Assembly (NCBI GenBank): GCA_015063395.1
Contig: SVUF01000004.1
Coordinates: forward strand, 1-41,614
From: Oscillospiraceae bacterium
GTDB lineage: Bacteria; Bacillota; Clostridia; Oscillospirales; CAG-272
DNA: 41,614 nucleotides
Direction: 5' to 3'
Made by a program: the position numbers and the translations under genes. Shown piece after piece: positions 24,733 to 32,584 of the stretch; position 1 is the stretch's first letter, and every line of letters starts with the position of its first letter. The notes beneath the pieces were generated by a model, which worked only from the letters and a program-made list of their open reading frames with translations, made no database searches and was not told the origin of the DNA.

Positions 24733-24812
24733 GTAAATTTCTCAGTTTTGAAAAAATTAAAAAGGCGCACTGTTGCAGGGTATGGCTTTTCCCTGGGGTC
24801 GTGGACCGCATA
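24733..24812 (+). repeat. Structured intergenic repeat family, one unit
   Basis: It has the core GGCGCACTGTTGCAGG and a terminal hairpin GGGGTC-GTG-GACCGC with one mismatch, and its CTGT/ATGG hairpin pairs only through two G-U pairs in this strand. It lies downstream of the dnaI terminator. Confidence 0.7.
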
Positions 24813-24880
24813 TGTCATAAGAAATTAACAGAATAATCAATAAAAAAGCATATAAATATTCAAAAAAACAATTCTTATTC

Positions 24881-24909
24881 TTGATTTGTTTAAAAAAATG
24901 TGCTATAAT
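24881..24909 (+). promoter_or_regulatory. Promoter for the Gld-type ABC operon
   Basis: TTGATT (24881-24886) and TATAAT (24904-24909) are separated by 17 bases, 65 bases before the first start codon. Confidence 0.65.
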
Positions 24910-24973
24910 ATAATGAATTATTTTGAAATACTGTAAGGAGAAATTTCGTTTTTAGTACGAAAACATATTTGCC

Positions 24974-25966
24974 ATGATAAACATAGAGCATTTAGTCAAA
25001 AATTACGGAAAGATCGAAGCCCTGAAGGATGTATCCTTCTCAATTCAGCCGGGCGAGATCGTTGGATTCCTCGGCCCCAACGGCGCAGGAAAATCCACAG
25101 CCATGAATATTCTCTGCGGTTATCTTTCTTCCACATCGGGCAGTGCAAAGATCAACGGAATTGATATTCTTGAAAACCCCATTGAAGCCAAAAAGCTTAT
25201 AGGATTTCTTCCCGAAATACCTCCTCTCTACCTTGATATGACGGTTATTGAGTACCTTAAGTTTGTTTACGAGCTTAAGGGTTGTACCCTCAACCGTGAA
25301 AAGCATCTTGACGAGGTCTGCTCCGTTGTTGAGATCAATGAGCATCGCAACAGACTTATCCGCAACCTTTCCAAAGGATACCGTCAGAGAGTTGGAATTG
25401 CACAGGCTCTTGTGGGAAATCCCCCTGTAATCATTTTTGACGAGCCCACGGTAGGCCTTGACCCCAAGCAGATCGTTGAGATCCGCGATCTTATCCGCCG
25501 CCTCGGCGCTCATCACACTGTAATTCTCAGCACTCATATTCTCGGTGAGGTTCAGGCAGTTTGCGACAGGATCATCATCATCAACAAGGGAAAGATCGTT
25601 GCTGACGAAAAAACAGAAAACATTTCAACAGTTCTTTCAGGCGGACGTGATGTTACGGTTAAGATCTGCGGTCCTGAGAAAGAGGTGCTTGATACACTTT
25701 GCGGTATGTCCGGAGTTGCATTTGCGGAATCTCTTGGACGTCAGGACATGGACAGTATATCCTATCATGTAAAAAGCTCACCGGGAATTGATATCCGTAA
25801 GGCTCTTTTCAACACAATATCACATAGGGGTTGGCCTGTAATCGGTATGGAATCAACGGGCGCAAACCTTGAGGATATTTTCATTTCCGCTGTCAGCGAA
25901 AACGATGAAAGCAGCGAGACTTCCTCAAAATCCAAAAAAACAAAAAAGGAGAGATCTAAGAAATGA
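24974..25966 (+). CDS. ABC transporter ATP-binding protein, GldA-like
   Basis: This 330-residue ABC ATPase has Walker A GPNGAGKST (about residues 36-44), signature LSKGYRQRVGIAQ (about 133-145) and Walker B IIFDEPTVGLDP (about 157-168), then an extra C-terminal domain and a Lys-rich tail. It follows the GldA subfamily order, with a permease and a GldG-like protein downstream. It powers transport by the next two genes. It overlaps the permease by ATGA. Confidence 0.93.
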   Translation: MINIEHLVKNYGKIEALKDVSFSIQPGEIVGFLGPNGAGKSTAMNILCGYLSSTSGSAKINGIDILENPIEAKKLIGFLPEIPPLYLDMTVIEYLKFVYELKGCTLNREKHLDEVCSVVEINEHRNRLIRNLSKGYRQRVGIAQALVGNPPVIIFDEPTVGLDPKQIVEIRDLIRRLGAHHTVILSTHILGEVQAVCDRIIIINKGKIVADEKTENISTVLSGGRDVTVKICGPEKEVLDTLCGMSGVAFAESLGRQDMDSISYHVKSSPGIDIRKALFNTISHRGWPVIGMESTGANLEDIFISAVSENDESSETSSKSKKTKKERSKK

Positions 25967-26670
25967 AGGCAATTTTTAAAAGAGAACTCAGATCCTATTT
26001 CACAACTCCCATAGGATATGTATTTCTGGCAATCTTTCTTGCAGTAAACGGAGTGCTTTTCTCCATATCAACAATACTTGCGGGAGCAGACAGCTATGTG
26101 CAGAACTATTTTTCATTTCTTCTGCTTTCGTTCATTCTCATAATTCCGATTTTGACAATGAAGGTTTTTGCAGAGGAGCGTAAAACAAAGACAGAGCAGC
26201 TTCTTCTCACCTCTCCCGTATCCCTTTTCGGAATCGTAATGGGCAAATATCTTGCGGCATTTTCAGTGTTCGCATCGGGAATTTTGGTTTCATGCTTTAA
26301 TTTTGTTCTTCTTTATGAATACGGCAGTGTTGCAACTGCAACCCTCATCGGATCTGTGATCGTGGTACTCCTTATCGGAGGCGCTTGTATTGCAGTGGGC
26401 GTGTTTGTATCATCTCTTACAGAAAATCAGTTCGTATCATGTATCGTTACAATGTCAATTCTTCTTGTTCTTGTGGGTACAAGCATTATTGAAGGTTCAG
26501 TTTCTGCAACATGGCTCAAGACAATCCTCAGCTGGATCTCAATTCTTTCCAGATTTACAAACTTCACCTACGGTATTTTTGATATCCCCGCGGTGATCTA
26601 CTATATCTCACTCAGCTCCATTTTTGTGTTCCTTACAGTGCGTGTTCTTGAGAAGCGCCGTTGGAACTGA
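25963..26670 (+). CDS. ABC-2-type permease, GldF-like
   Basis: The 235-residue protein has six membrane segments and the ABC-2 family's 'TMKVFAEERKTKTEQLLLTSPVSLFGIVMGKY' element at about residues 65-98. It is the membrane partner of the GldA-like ATPase. In Bacteroidota GldF pairs with GldA and GldG for gliding, but this Gram-positive cell is unlikely to glide; a role in export is inferred. Confidence 0.9.
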   Translation: MKAIFKRELRSYFTTPIGYVFLAIFLAVNGVLFSISTILAGADSYVQNYFSFLLLSFILIIPILTMKVFAEERKTKTEQLLLTSPVSLFGIVMGKYLAAFSVFASGILVSCFNFVLLYEYGSVATATLIGSVIVVLLIGGACIAVGVFVSSLTENQFVSCIVTMSILLVLVGTSIIEGSVSATWLKTILSWISILSRFTNFTYGIFDIPAVIYYISLSSIFVFLTVRVLEKRRWN

Positions 26671-26688
26671 TAGACAGGAGGTAGCAAA

Positions 26689-28260
26689 ATGAAAAACAAT
26701 ACAAAAAAATTCAAATACGGATCAATGGCGGTGGTATATACTGCCCTTGTTATCGCCGCTGTATTATTACTCAACATAGTTGTTTCGGCACTTGGAAATA
26801 ATTTTTATTCATTTTTCCACATTGACATGACAAAGGAGCAGCTTTTTGAAATCTCCGACACAACAAGAGTCCTTTTTGACAACATGAAATCATCTCTTCC
26901 CGAGGAAGAGGCAAAGGATCTTAAGGTAAAGATCGTATTCATGTCAAGTGAAACCGTTCTTTCCAACACATCATATGTAATGCTGAAGCAGGTTTATGAA
27001 ATGGCAAAGCAGTATGATGAGGAATTTGACTTTATCGACCTTGAGTTCATTGAACCCAACAAAACTCCCGAAAAGGTTCAGAAGTATCTTTTGCACTCTG
27101 TTGACAAAACCTCACAGACCATCTCAGCAACAGATATTTATTTTGAAGGTCCCGACGGAAAATATATTTCAGTTCCCTACACTCTTTTCTATCTCACAGA
27201 CTCAAGCCTCTCCTCAGGAGACAAATATACACTTTTCAATATTGAAAACAAAATGACAAGCAGTATCCTTCAACTTTTCTCCACTGACTCAATTGCATAT
27301 ATTACAACCGGTCACGGAGAGGACACAGAGCTTTCCGAGCTTCGCGAGCTTCTTGCTATCGCAGGATACACTGTAAAGGAGATCGACCTCACAAAAGAGG
27401 ATTTCGACTACGAAAAGGGTAAGCTTGTAATCATCAACTCCCCCAAAACAGATTTTGGCGGAATCAACAGCGATGTAAATGAAGTCAAAAAAATCAGTGA
27501 TTTTATTGACTATGACAAGATCCCCCACCACATGCTCACATTCATCGACCCCGAATTCTCTCTCAACGGAAAGCTTTCCGAGCTTGTTTCTCTTATGCAG
27601 GATTACGGAATCTATTATTCTGCAAGCTCAGTTACAGAGGGTGCATCCAATGCCCTTAGCGATGACAAAAAGACCATTGTGGGAACATATATCACCAGCG
27701 ACGAAAGCAACAAGAACTCACAGGGGCTTGGATATTCATTTATAAAGACCATCAAGGAGCTTGAGATCAAGACACTTATCAAGAATGCATCCGCTCTCAA
27801 GATCGAGGCAACAAAATCGTCATCTCTCAGCGATGCCTACTATGTTGACTCCATTATTACAATTTCAAACTCCGCAACAGTAACAAATCTTGAAAATGCT
27901 TCCCAGTCATATGACACAGGCTACAAAACACTTCTTGCAATTTCAGGAAGAGATATCATCGTGGACAACGCCAGCACATATACATCATATGTTCTTGCAG
28001 GATCCTCCTCAAGCTTCATTTCAGATGAATATTTGAAGAGCTTTGGAAACAGAGACATCATTTATGCCGCTCTTCGTGCCATGTCTCTTAACAGCATTGA
28101 CCCCGATGTTGTAAATATCAGCTACAAGCAGTACCTCTCCGAAGGTCTTACAATTACAGAGGGTCAGCAAATCATTTGGACTATTGCCGTTACAGCGCTT
28201 TTACCCGTAGCACTTTCTGTTGTCGGCGTTATTGTCTGGGTAAGGAGAAAGAACAGATAA
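26689..28260 (+). CDS. GldG-like ABC transporter accessory protein
   Basis: This 523-residue protein has an N-terminal membrane segment (about residues 14-36), a large external domain with GldG-type features (KIVFMSSETV, FDFIDLEFIEPNKTPE, SIAYITTGHGEDTE) and a C-terminal membrane segment (about 494-517). GldG is a companion of the GldA/GldF ABC transporter. It starts 18 bases after the permease with a strong AGGAGG ribosome site, and its last base is shared with the start of the DUF4340 gene (TAATG). Confidence 0.88.
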   Translation: MKNNTKKFKYGSMAVVYTALVIAAVLLLNIVVSALGNNFYSFFHIDMTKEQLFEISDTTRVLFDNMKSSLPEEEAKDLKVKIVFMSSETVLSNTSYVMLKQVYEMAKQYDEEFDFIDLEFIEPNKTPEKVQKYLLHSVDKTSQTISATDIYFEGPDGKYISVPYTLFYLTDSSLSSGDKYTLFNIENKMTSSILQLFSTDSIAYITTGHGEDTELSELRELLAIAGYTVKEIDLTKEDFDYEKGKLVIINSPKTDFGGINSDVNEVKKISDFIDYDKIPHHMLTFIDPEFSLNGKLSELVSLMQDYGIYYSASSVTEGASNALSDDKKTIVGTYITSDESNKNSQGLGYSFIKTIKELEIKTLIKNASALKIEATKSSSLSDAYYVDSIITISNSATVTNLENASQSYDTGYKTLLAISGRDIIVDNASTYTSYVLAGSSSSFISDEYLKSFGNRDIIYAALRAMSLNSIDPDVVNISYKQYLSEGLTITEGQQIIWTIAVTALLPVALSVVGVIVWVRRKNR

Positions 28261-30248
28261 TGAAAAAAGATAACGAATACAAAAGCTTTCTTGACGAGGG
28301 ATATGACTATTCTGTGGAAAAGCCCTCCGAAAAGACGGGCAACAAAAAGAAAAGCTCCGTAATTTCCCGACAGACCAAGCTTATTATCGTCCTCGCGGCG
28401 TTTCTTGCGGTGGTCATTCCGATCTACATCTTTGTGCTTATCCCCAAGCTTTCCACAGAAGATCCTCAAACCAACTCAAACACACTTGAGCCCCACAACG
28501 GAGAAGTGCTTTTGCAGGGCGGAAGCATTGGAATGATGCCCATGCTTTCCGAAAATGACATTGACCGCGTGGACATTAAAAATAAGGTGCCTGTAAAAGA
28601 GGACGGCTCAGTGGTTGACAAATACGAGGAATGGGCAATGTTCTTTGATTCAAAGAGCAAGCTCTGGGGTATTGAGAATTACACAGGCATCAGCTATGAC
28701 ACCTCATCCCTTATCACAATTCTCGGCTACTTTACACAAATGAAGGTCCAGGATCGAATTGAATTTAATTCTGTAGATGAGATCACAATGTCAGCATACG
28801 GCTTTGATGAAGCATCAATGCCCACAAAATATACAGTTACAACAAGAGACGGAAAAAAATATACCGTTACGATGGGTAATCAGATCCCAACAGCAACGGG
28901 CTACTATGCTTATTATACCGACGCTGAGGGCAAAATGAGGCCCACAGTGTACATCATCAGCAACTACTATGCATCACTTATCAACGGATCTGTTTACAGC
29001 CTGATGGCTCCAACCATTACACAGCTTCTTGACCAAAGGGATTATGTTCCCAAGAAATTTGCCATCTACAAGGGACTTGAGCCATACTTTGAGATCAAAA
29101 AGCTTGAAGGCGATGCGCTGAACGAAACCGCAAAGACCAGCCACCTTTATACAAAGATCAATGGAGTGATCCACGAATACGATGCAAGTGCAGACTACAG
29201 TAATCTTCTTTATGAGGTTCTCCAAAAAGGAATTACAGGATCAAAGGTAGTTTATGCAAAGCCCGACAGTCTTGAGGATATGCCCGAGGACATCCTCCTC
29301 AAATACGGAATTGACAAGAAAAATCCCTACCGTCAGCTTCTTTTTGAAGCAAAAACAATGTTCGCTTCAAACGAATCCCACATGGCTGAACAGTGGGTAA
29401 TGTTCAGTGAAAAAACAACAAATGTTTCCGACAACGAAATTTATTACGCTTGGAACGTGGCTTACAACATAATCGTTGAAGTCAGAGCAGAGGCAGTTGA
29501 GTTCATTGAGCATAACCTTTCCTTCTACTATGAATCATATATCTTCCTTACACCCTTCTACAGCGTTGATTCAATTACAATTGACAGCACAAAGCTTCCC
29601 GCTGAATATGTAAGTTCAGGCTTAAGCGCACTGAAGGAAACATTTAAACTTAAGGTAGATACAGTAAATAAGCTTCTTGACGACGTAATTGTTGAGTCCC
29701 TGGGCACTTCACCCATATCACCGACAAAGAAGATCACAGGACTTAAAAACTTCTCAAATTACTATAAGGTTCTGCTTTCAATCTCCACACAGGTTGAGGT
29801 TCCCGAGGATATAATTTCCAAGATCGATCTTACAAAGCCCCATATAACCATTACGGTAAAGACACTCGGCGGAAATACCCGTGTTCTGAATTTCTACCTT
29901 TATAACTCAAGACACGCTTACTATACCCTTGACGGTCTTGGAGTTTCATATGTAAGGTACACAGACCTTGTAAGACTTCTCAACGCCACAGAAAACCTTA
30001 TTGAAGGTAAGGTGGTTACAACGGAATACTCAACAGATGACCCCAACGTAGATGTTCCGCAAACCGAACCCAAGCCAAACGGCATTTCATCTACAGAGAT
30101 AATCCTCATTGTTGTTCTTGTTGCTGTAATTCTTGTGGGCGGTGCCATCGCAGCATTTGTTCTTATAAAATCAAAGAAAAATGATCCTGAGAAAAAAACT
30201 GCCACGGCAAAAAAATCGGAAACCAACAATAAAAATAAAAAGAAATAA
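28260..30248 (+). CDS. DUF4340-type membrane protein
   Basis: This 662-residue protein starts at the ATG at 28260. It has an N-terminal cytoplasmic tail and membrane segment (about residues 41-62), a long external region with features of the DUF4340 family ('WGIENYTGISYDTSSLITILGYF' and 'TVTTRDGKKYTVTMGNQIP' type beta repeats), a C-terminal membrane segment (about 617-640) and a Lys-rich tail. It sits at the end of the GldAFG-like operon, and DUF4340 proteins are known beside GldG in other bacteria. It may form a scaffold with the GldG-like protein. Longer in-frame starts overlap the GldG gene and are rejected. Confidence 0.8.
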   Translation: MKKDNEYKSFLDEGYDYSVEKPSEKTGNKKKSSVISRQTKLIIVLAAFLAVVIPIYIFVLIPKLSTEDPQTNSNTLEPHNGEVLLQGGSIGMMPMLSENDIDRVDIKNKVPVKEDGSVVDKYEEWAMFFDSKSKLWGIENYTGISYDTSSLITILGYFTQMKVQDRIEFNSVDEITMSAYGFDEASMPTKYTVTTRDGKKYTVTMGNQIPTATGYYAYYTDAEGKMRPTVYIISNYYASLINGSVYSLMAPTITQLLDQRDYVPKKFAIYKGLEPYFEIKKLEGDALNETAKTSHLYTKINGVIHEYDASADYSNLLYEVLQKGITGSKVVYAKPDSLEDMPEDILLKYGIDKKNPYRQLLFEAKTMFASNESHMAEQWVMFSEKTTNVSDNEIYYAWNVAYNIIVEVRAEAVEFIEHNLSFYYESYIFLTPFYSVDSITIDSTKLPAEYVSSGLSALKETFKLKVDTVNKLLDDVIVESLGTSPISPTKKITGLKNFSNYYKVLLSISTQVEVPEDIISKIDLTKPHITITVKTLGGNTRVLNFYLYNSRHAYYTLDGLGVSYVRYTDLVRLLNATENLIEGKVVTTEYSTDDPNVDVPQTEPKPNGISSTEIILIVVLVAVILVGGAIAAFVLIKSKKNDPEKKTATAKKSETNNKNKKK

Positions 30249-30265
30249 TTAAGCGGTAAAGCTGC

Positions 30266-30308
30266 AAAAAGGGACTGCGTTGTAAATCCAATCAGTCCCT
30301 TTTCTCAA
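30266..30308 (+). terminator. Terminator or attenuator before the foldase gene
   Basis: AAAAGGGACTG pairs with CAGTCCCTTTT, followed by TCTC. The T-tract is part of the stem. It lies between the DUF4340 gene and the foldase gene and may reduce read-through. Confidence 0.6.
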
Positions 30309-30318
30309 AAGGTAAATT

Positions 30319-31248
30319 ATGAAAAGAATTATATCATTTTTGTTATTATCAGTTTTAGCGATCTTATGCCTTGCTTCCTGCAAGACGGTATATCACTCAA
30401 ACAACGAAAAAACTGCTCTTACTGTAGGAGACACAGAGATCTCCTATGATCTCTTCAGATATTTTTACTGCTCATATAAATACGCAGAGGGCAACGAAAA
30501 CAAGACCCACGAGGAAATTGTTGAAGAAGCCATTACAAGACTCAAGGAGCTTGTCGCCATTGAAGAAATGGCAGATACCTATGATCTTGAGGTTGGAAAA
30601 GATACCCTCAAGCTATTAAAGCAGGAAATGGAAGCAATGAGAGCTTCCTACAAAACTGAGGAGGAAATGATCGAAAGCCTCAACAAAGGTTATGTTTGCG
30701 AAAAGGTATATTACGATATTTATTACTTCATCGAGCTTGAATATGTTGTTTCCTCATATTTTTCGGATGTTGCAAACAGGCTTACAACCGATGAAGAGAT
30801 AAAAAAAGAGGTAAAGGACACCTTCCTTGCCGCCATGAACATTGTAATTTACCCCGATACAGAGCATGACGGACTTCGGGGTGAGGCTCTTGCCAAGGCT
30901 TTGAGACAGCGTATTCTTGACGGTGAGGACATGGCGGCTCTTGCCAAGGAATACAGCGATGACAAAAACATAGAGCCGCGGTATTTTGCACCCATGACCA
31001 TGCAAGCCTACTTTGAGGAAAAGGTCGGATCCTTGAAGATTGGTGAGGTCTCCGAGGTTTACGAAACGGAGCTTGGCTACTCAATTACAAAAAGAATTGA
31101 GATCACCGATGACTATATCAAAAATAATATTGATTCCTTGAGAGAGGAATTTGTATATAGCGAATACTTAAAGGTCATGACCCAGCACACCTCCTCATAT
31201 GAGGTCGTGTTTGCAGATGATTTTGATATGACCTTGGTGGACTATTAA
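30319..31248 (+). CDS. PrsA/SurA-type peptidyl-prolyl isomerase lipoprotein
   Basis: The 309-residue protein has a lipoprotein signal peptide ending LASC (Cys at about residue 21). It then has a SurA-N-like helical region and a parvulin/PPIC-type domain (about 160-265), then a C-terminal helix. PrsA proteins fold exported proteins outside the membrane. The gene follows the ABC system closely, which suggests that the foldase helps with its substrate or with the large external domains of the GldG-like and DUF4340 proteins. Confidence 0.82.
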   Translation: MKRIISFLLLSVLAILCLASCKTVYHSNNEKTALTVGDTEISYDLFRYFYCSYKYAEGNENKTHEEIVEEAITRLKELVAIEEMADTYDLEVGKDTLKLLKQEMEAMRASYKTEEEMIESLNKGYVCEKVYYDIYYFIELEYVVSSYFSDVANRLTTDEEIKKEVKDTFLAAMNIVIYPDTEHDGLRGEALAKALRQRILDGEDMAALAKEYSDDKNIEPRYFAPMTMQAYFEEKVGSLKIGEVSEVYETELGYSITKRIEITDDYIKNNIDSLREEFVYSEYLKVMTQHTSSYEVVFADDFDMTLVDY

Positions 31249-31280
31249 AAAGCTGCATTTATTATAATTCAAGTCAAAAA

Positions 31281-31319
31281 AAGGGCTGAAAACTCATTTT
31301 AAAGTTTTCAGCTCTTTTT
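31281..31319. terminator. Bidirectional terminator after the foldase gene
   Basis: AGGGCTGAAAACT pairs with AGTTTTCAGCTCT around an 8-base loop, flanked by AAAAAAA and TTTTTA. It stands between the foldase gene and the repeat array. Confidence 0.75.
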
Positions 31320-31591
31320 AAATTATTCAATTTCAGAGTAAAACGAATTCAGAAAGGCGCACTGTTGTAGGGTACAGCTTTCCCTGCGGTCGTGGACCGA
31401 TTTTTACTTTGCGGAAATCACTCAATTTCAAAGTAAAACAAATTTTAAAAGATGCACTGTTGTAGGATACAGCTTTCCCTGCGGTCGTGGACCGCTTATT
31501 TACCTTGTGGAAATCACTCAATTTCGGAGTAAAACGAATTCAGAAAGGCGCACTGTTGTAGGATACAGCTTTCCCCGCGGTCGTGGACCGC
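31319..31591 (+). repeat. Structured intergenic repeat family, three tandem units
   Basis: Units are 31319-31400, 31401-31495 and 31496-31591. All three have the core GCACTGTTGTAGG, a CTGT/ACAG hairpin, and the terminal hairpin GCGGTC-GTG-GACCGC (the last base of unit 1 is A). The terminal hairpin of unit 3 ends at 31591, directly against the hprK stop codon at 31592-31594 on the minus strand. Confidence 0.9.
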
Positions 31592-32545
31592 TTAGCTGTT
31601 TTCGTTCTGCTCTTTTTCAAGCCTTTCAGCCTGATCTATAGTTCTTTGATAGAATTCCTCTGCGGTATTGTAGCCCATGTGCTTTTCACGGTGGTTCATT
31701 GCGGCAACCTCAATTATAATGGAAAGGTTACGTCCGTGGGTAACGGGTATTGATATTTTTGGAACCTTGATTCCAAGGATTTCCATTTCCTCCTTTTCAA
31801 GTCCCAAGCGATCATAGAACTTGTTGGGGTCCCACTCTTCAAGATAAACGACCATGTCAATTCTTTGAGTATTCTTTACTGCCTCAAGACCGAACAAGCG
31901 GCGCACATCTACAATTCCGATGCCTCGAAGCTCAGCATAATATTTTATAAGCTCAGGAGCAGTTCCAACAAGAGTTTTTGAGGACACTCTTGCAATTTCA
32001 ACTGCATCGTCGGCTATCAATCTGTGTCCGCGCTTTACAAGGTCAATTGCAGTTTCACTTTTTCCGATTCCGCTGTCTCCCAAAATCAGTACTCCTTCAC
32101 CGTAAAGCTCCATGAGAACGCCGTGTATGGTGTCGGTAGGTGCAAGAGCAACCTGAAGATATCCCAAAAGAGATGCCACAAATTCAGATGTTGTAGTGGG
32201 AGTTCTGAGAACGGGCACAGAGAATCTCACCGCCTCCTCAAGAAATTCGGAATATATGGGAAGGCTGGTTGTAAAGATTACTGCCGCAGGCGAACGCGCC
32301 AAGAATTCCTTAATTCTTACCTTTCTCATTGAGGGCTTCAACGAGCTGAGATATGAATGCTCTGCGTTACCAATGATCTGTATTCTGTCCTTCTCAAATT
32401 GATCAAAAAATCCTGTAAGAGCAAAGGCAGGGCGGTTCGTATCGGCACGGTGAATCAATGTATTACCGTTCTTTGGAAGATAAACCGCTTCCAAGTGCAT
32501 TTCCTCTATTAAGCTGCTGATCTTTATTGTTCTGCGTTCCGCCAT
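31592..32545 (-). CDS. hprK: HPr kinase/phosphorylase
   Basis: This 317-residue protein phosphorylates Ser46 of HPr in carbon-catabolite control. The P-loop GDSGIGKS is at residues 166-173, the conserved HG of the catalytic loop is at 151-152, and the HPrK signature region 'ELRGIGIVDVRRLFG' is at about 226-240. It follows alaS by 39 bases on the same strand and is probably co-transcribed. The repeat array abuts its stop codon. Confidence 0.96.
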   Translation of the reverse strand: MAERRTIKISSLIEEMHLEAVYLPKNGNTLIHRADTNRPAFALTGFFDQFEKDRIQIIGNAEHSYLSSLKPSMRKVRIKEFLARSPAAVIFTTSLPIYSEFLEEAVRFSVPVLRTPTTTSEFVASLLGYLQVALAPTDTIHGVLMELYGEGVLILGDSGIGKSETAIDLVKRGHRLIADDAVEIARVSSKTLVGTAPELIKYYAELRGIGIVDVRRLFGLEAVKNTQRIDMVVYLEEWDPNKFYDRLGLEKEEMEILGIKVPKISIPVTHGRNLSIIIEVAAMNHREKHMGYNTAEEFYQRTIDQAERLEKEQNENS

Positions 32546-32584
32546 ACCTTTTCTCCTTTATTTTTATATTTTAGTAATTATCGA

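Noticed and set aside
28176-28259. Longer start for the DUF4340 gene
   Set aside because: It overlaps the GldG-like gene; the ATG at 28260 gives a normal cytoplasmic tail before the membrane segment.
31319-31591. CRISPR array
   Set aside because: The tandem units are about 82-97 bases, contiguous, with no unique spacers, and the same units occur alone elsewhere.
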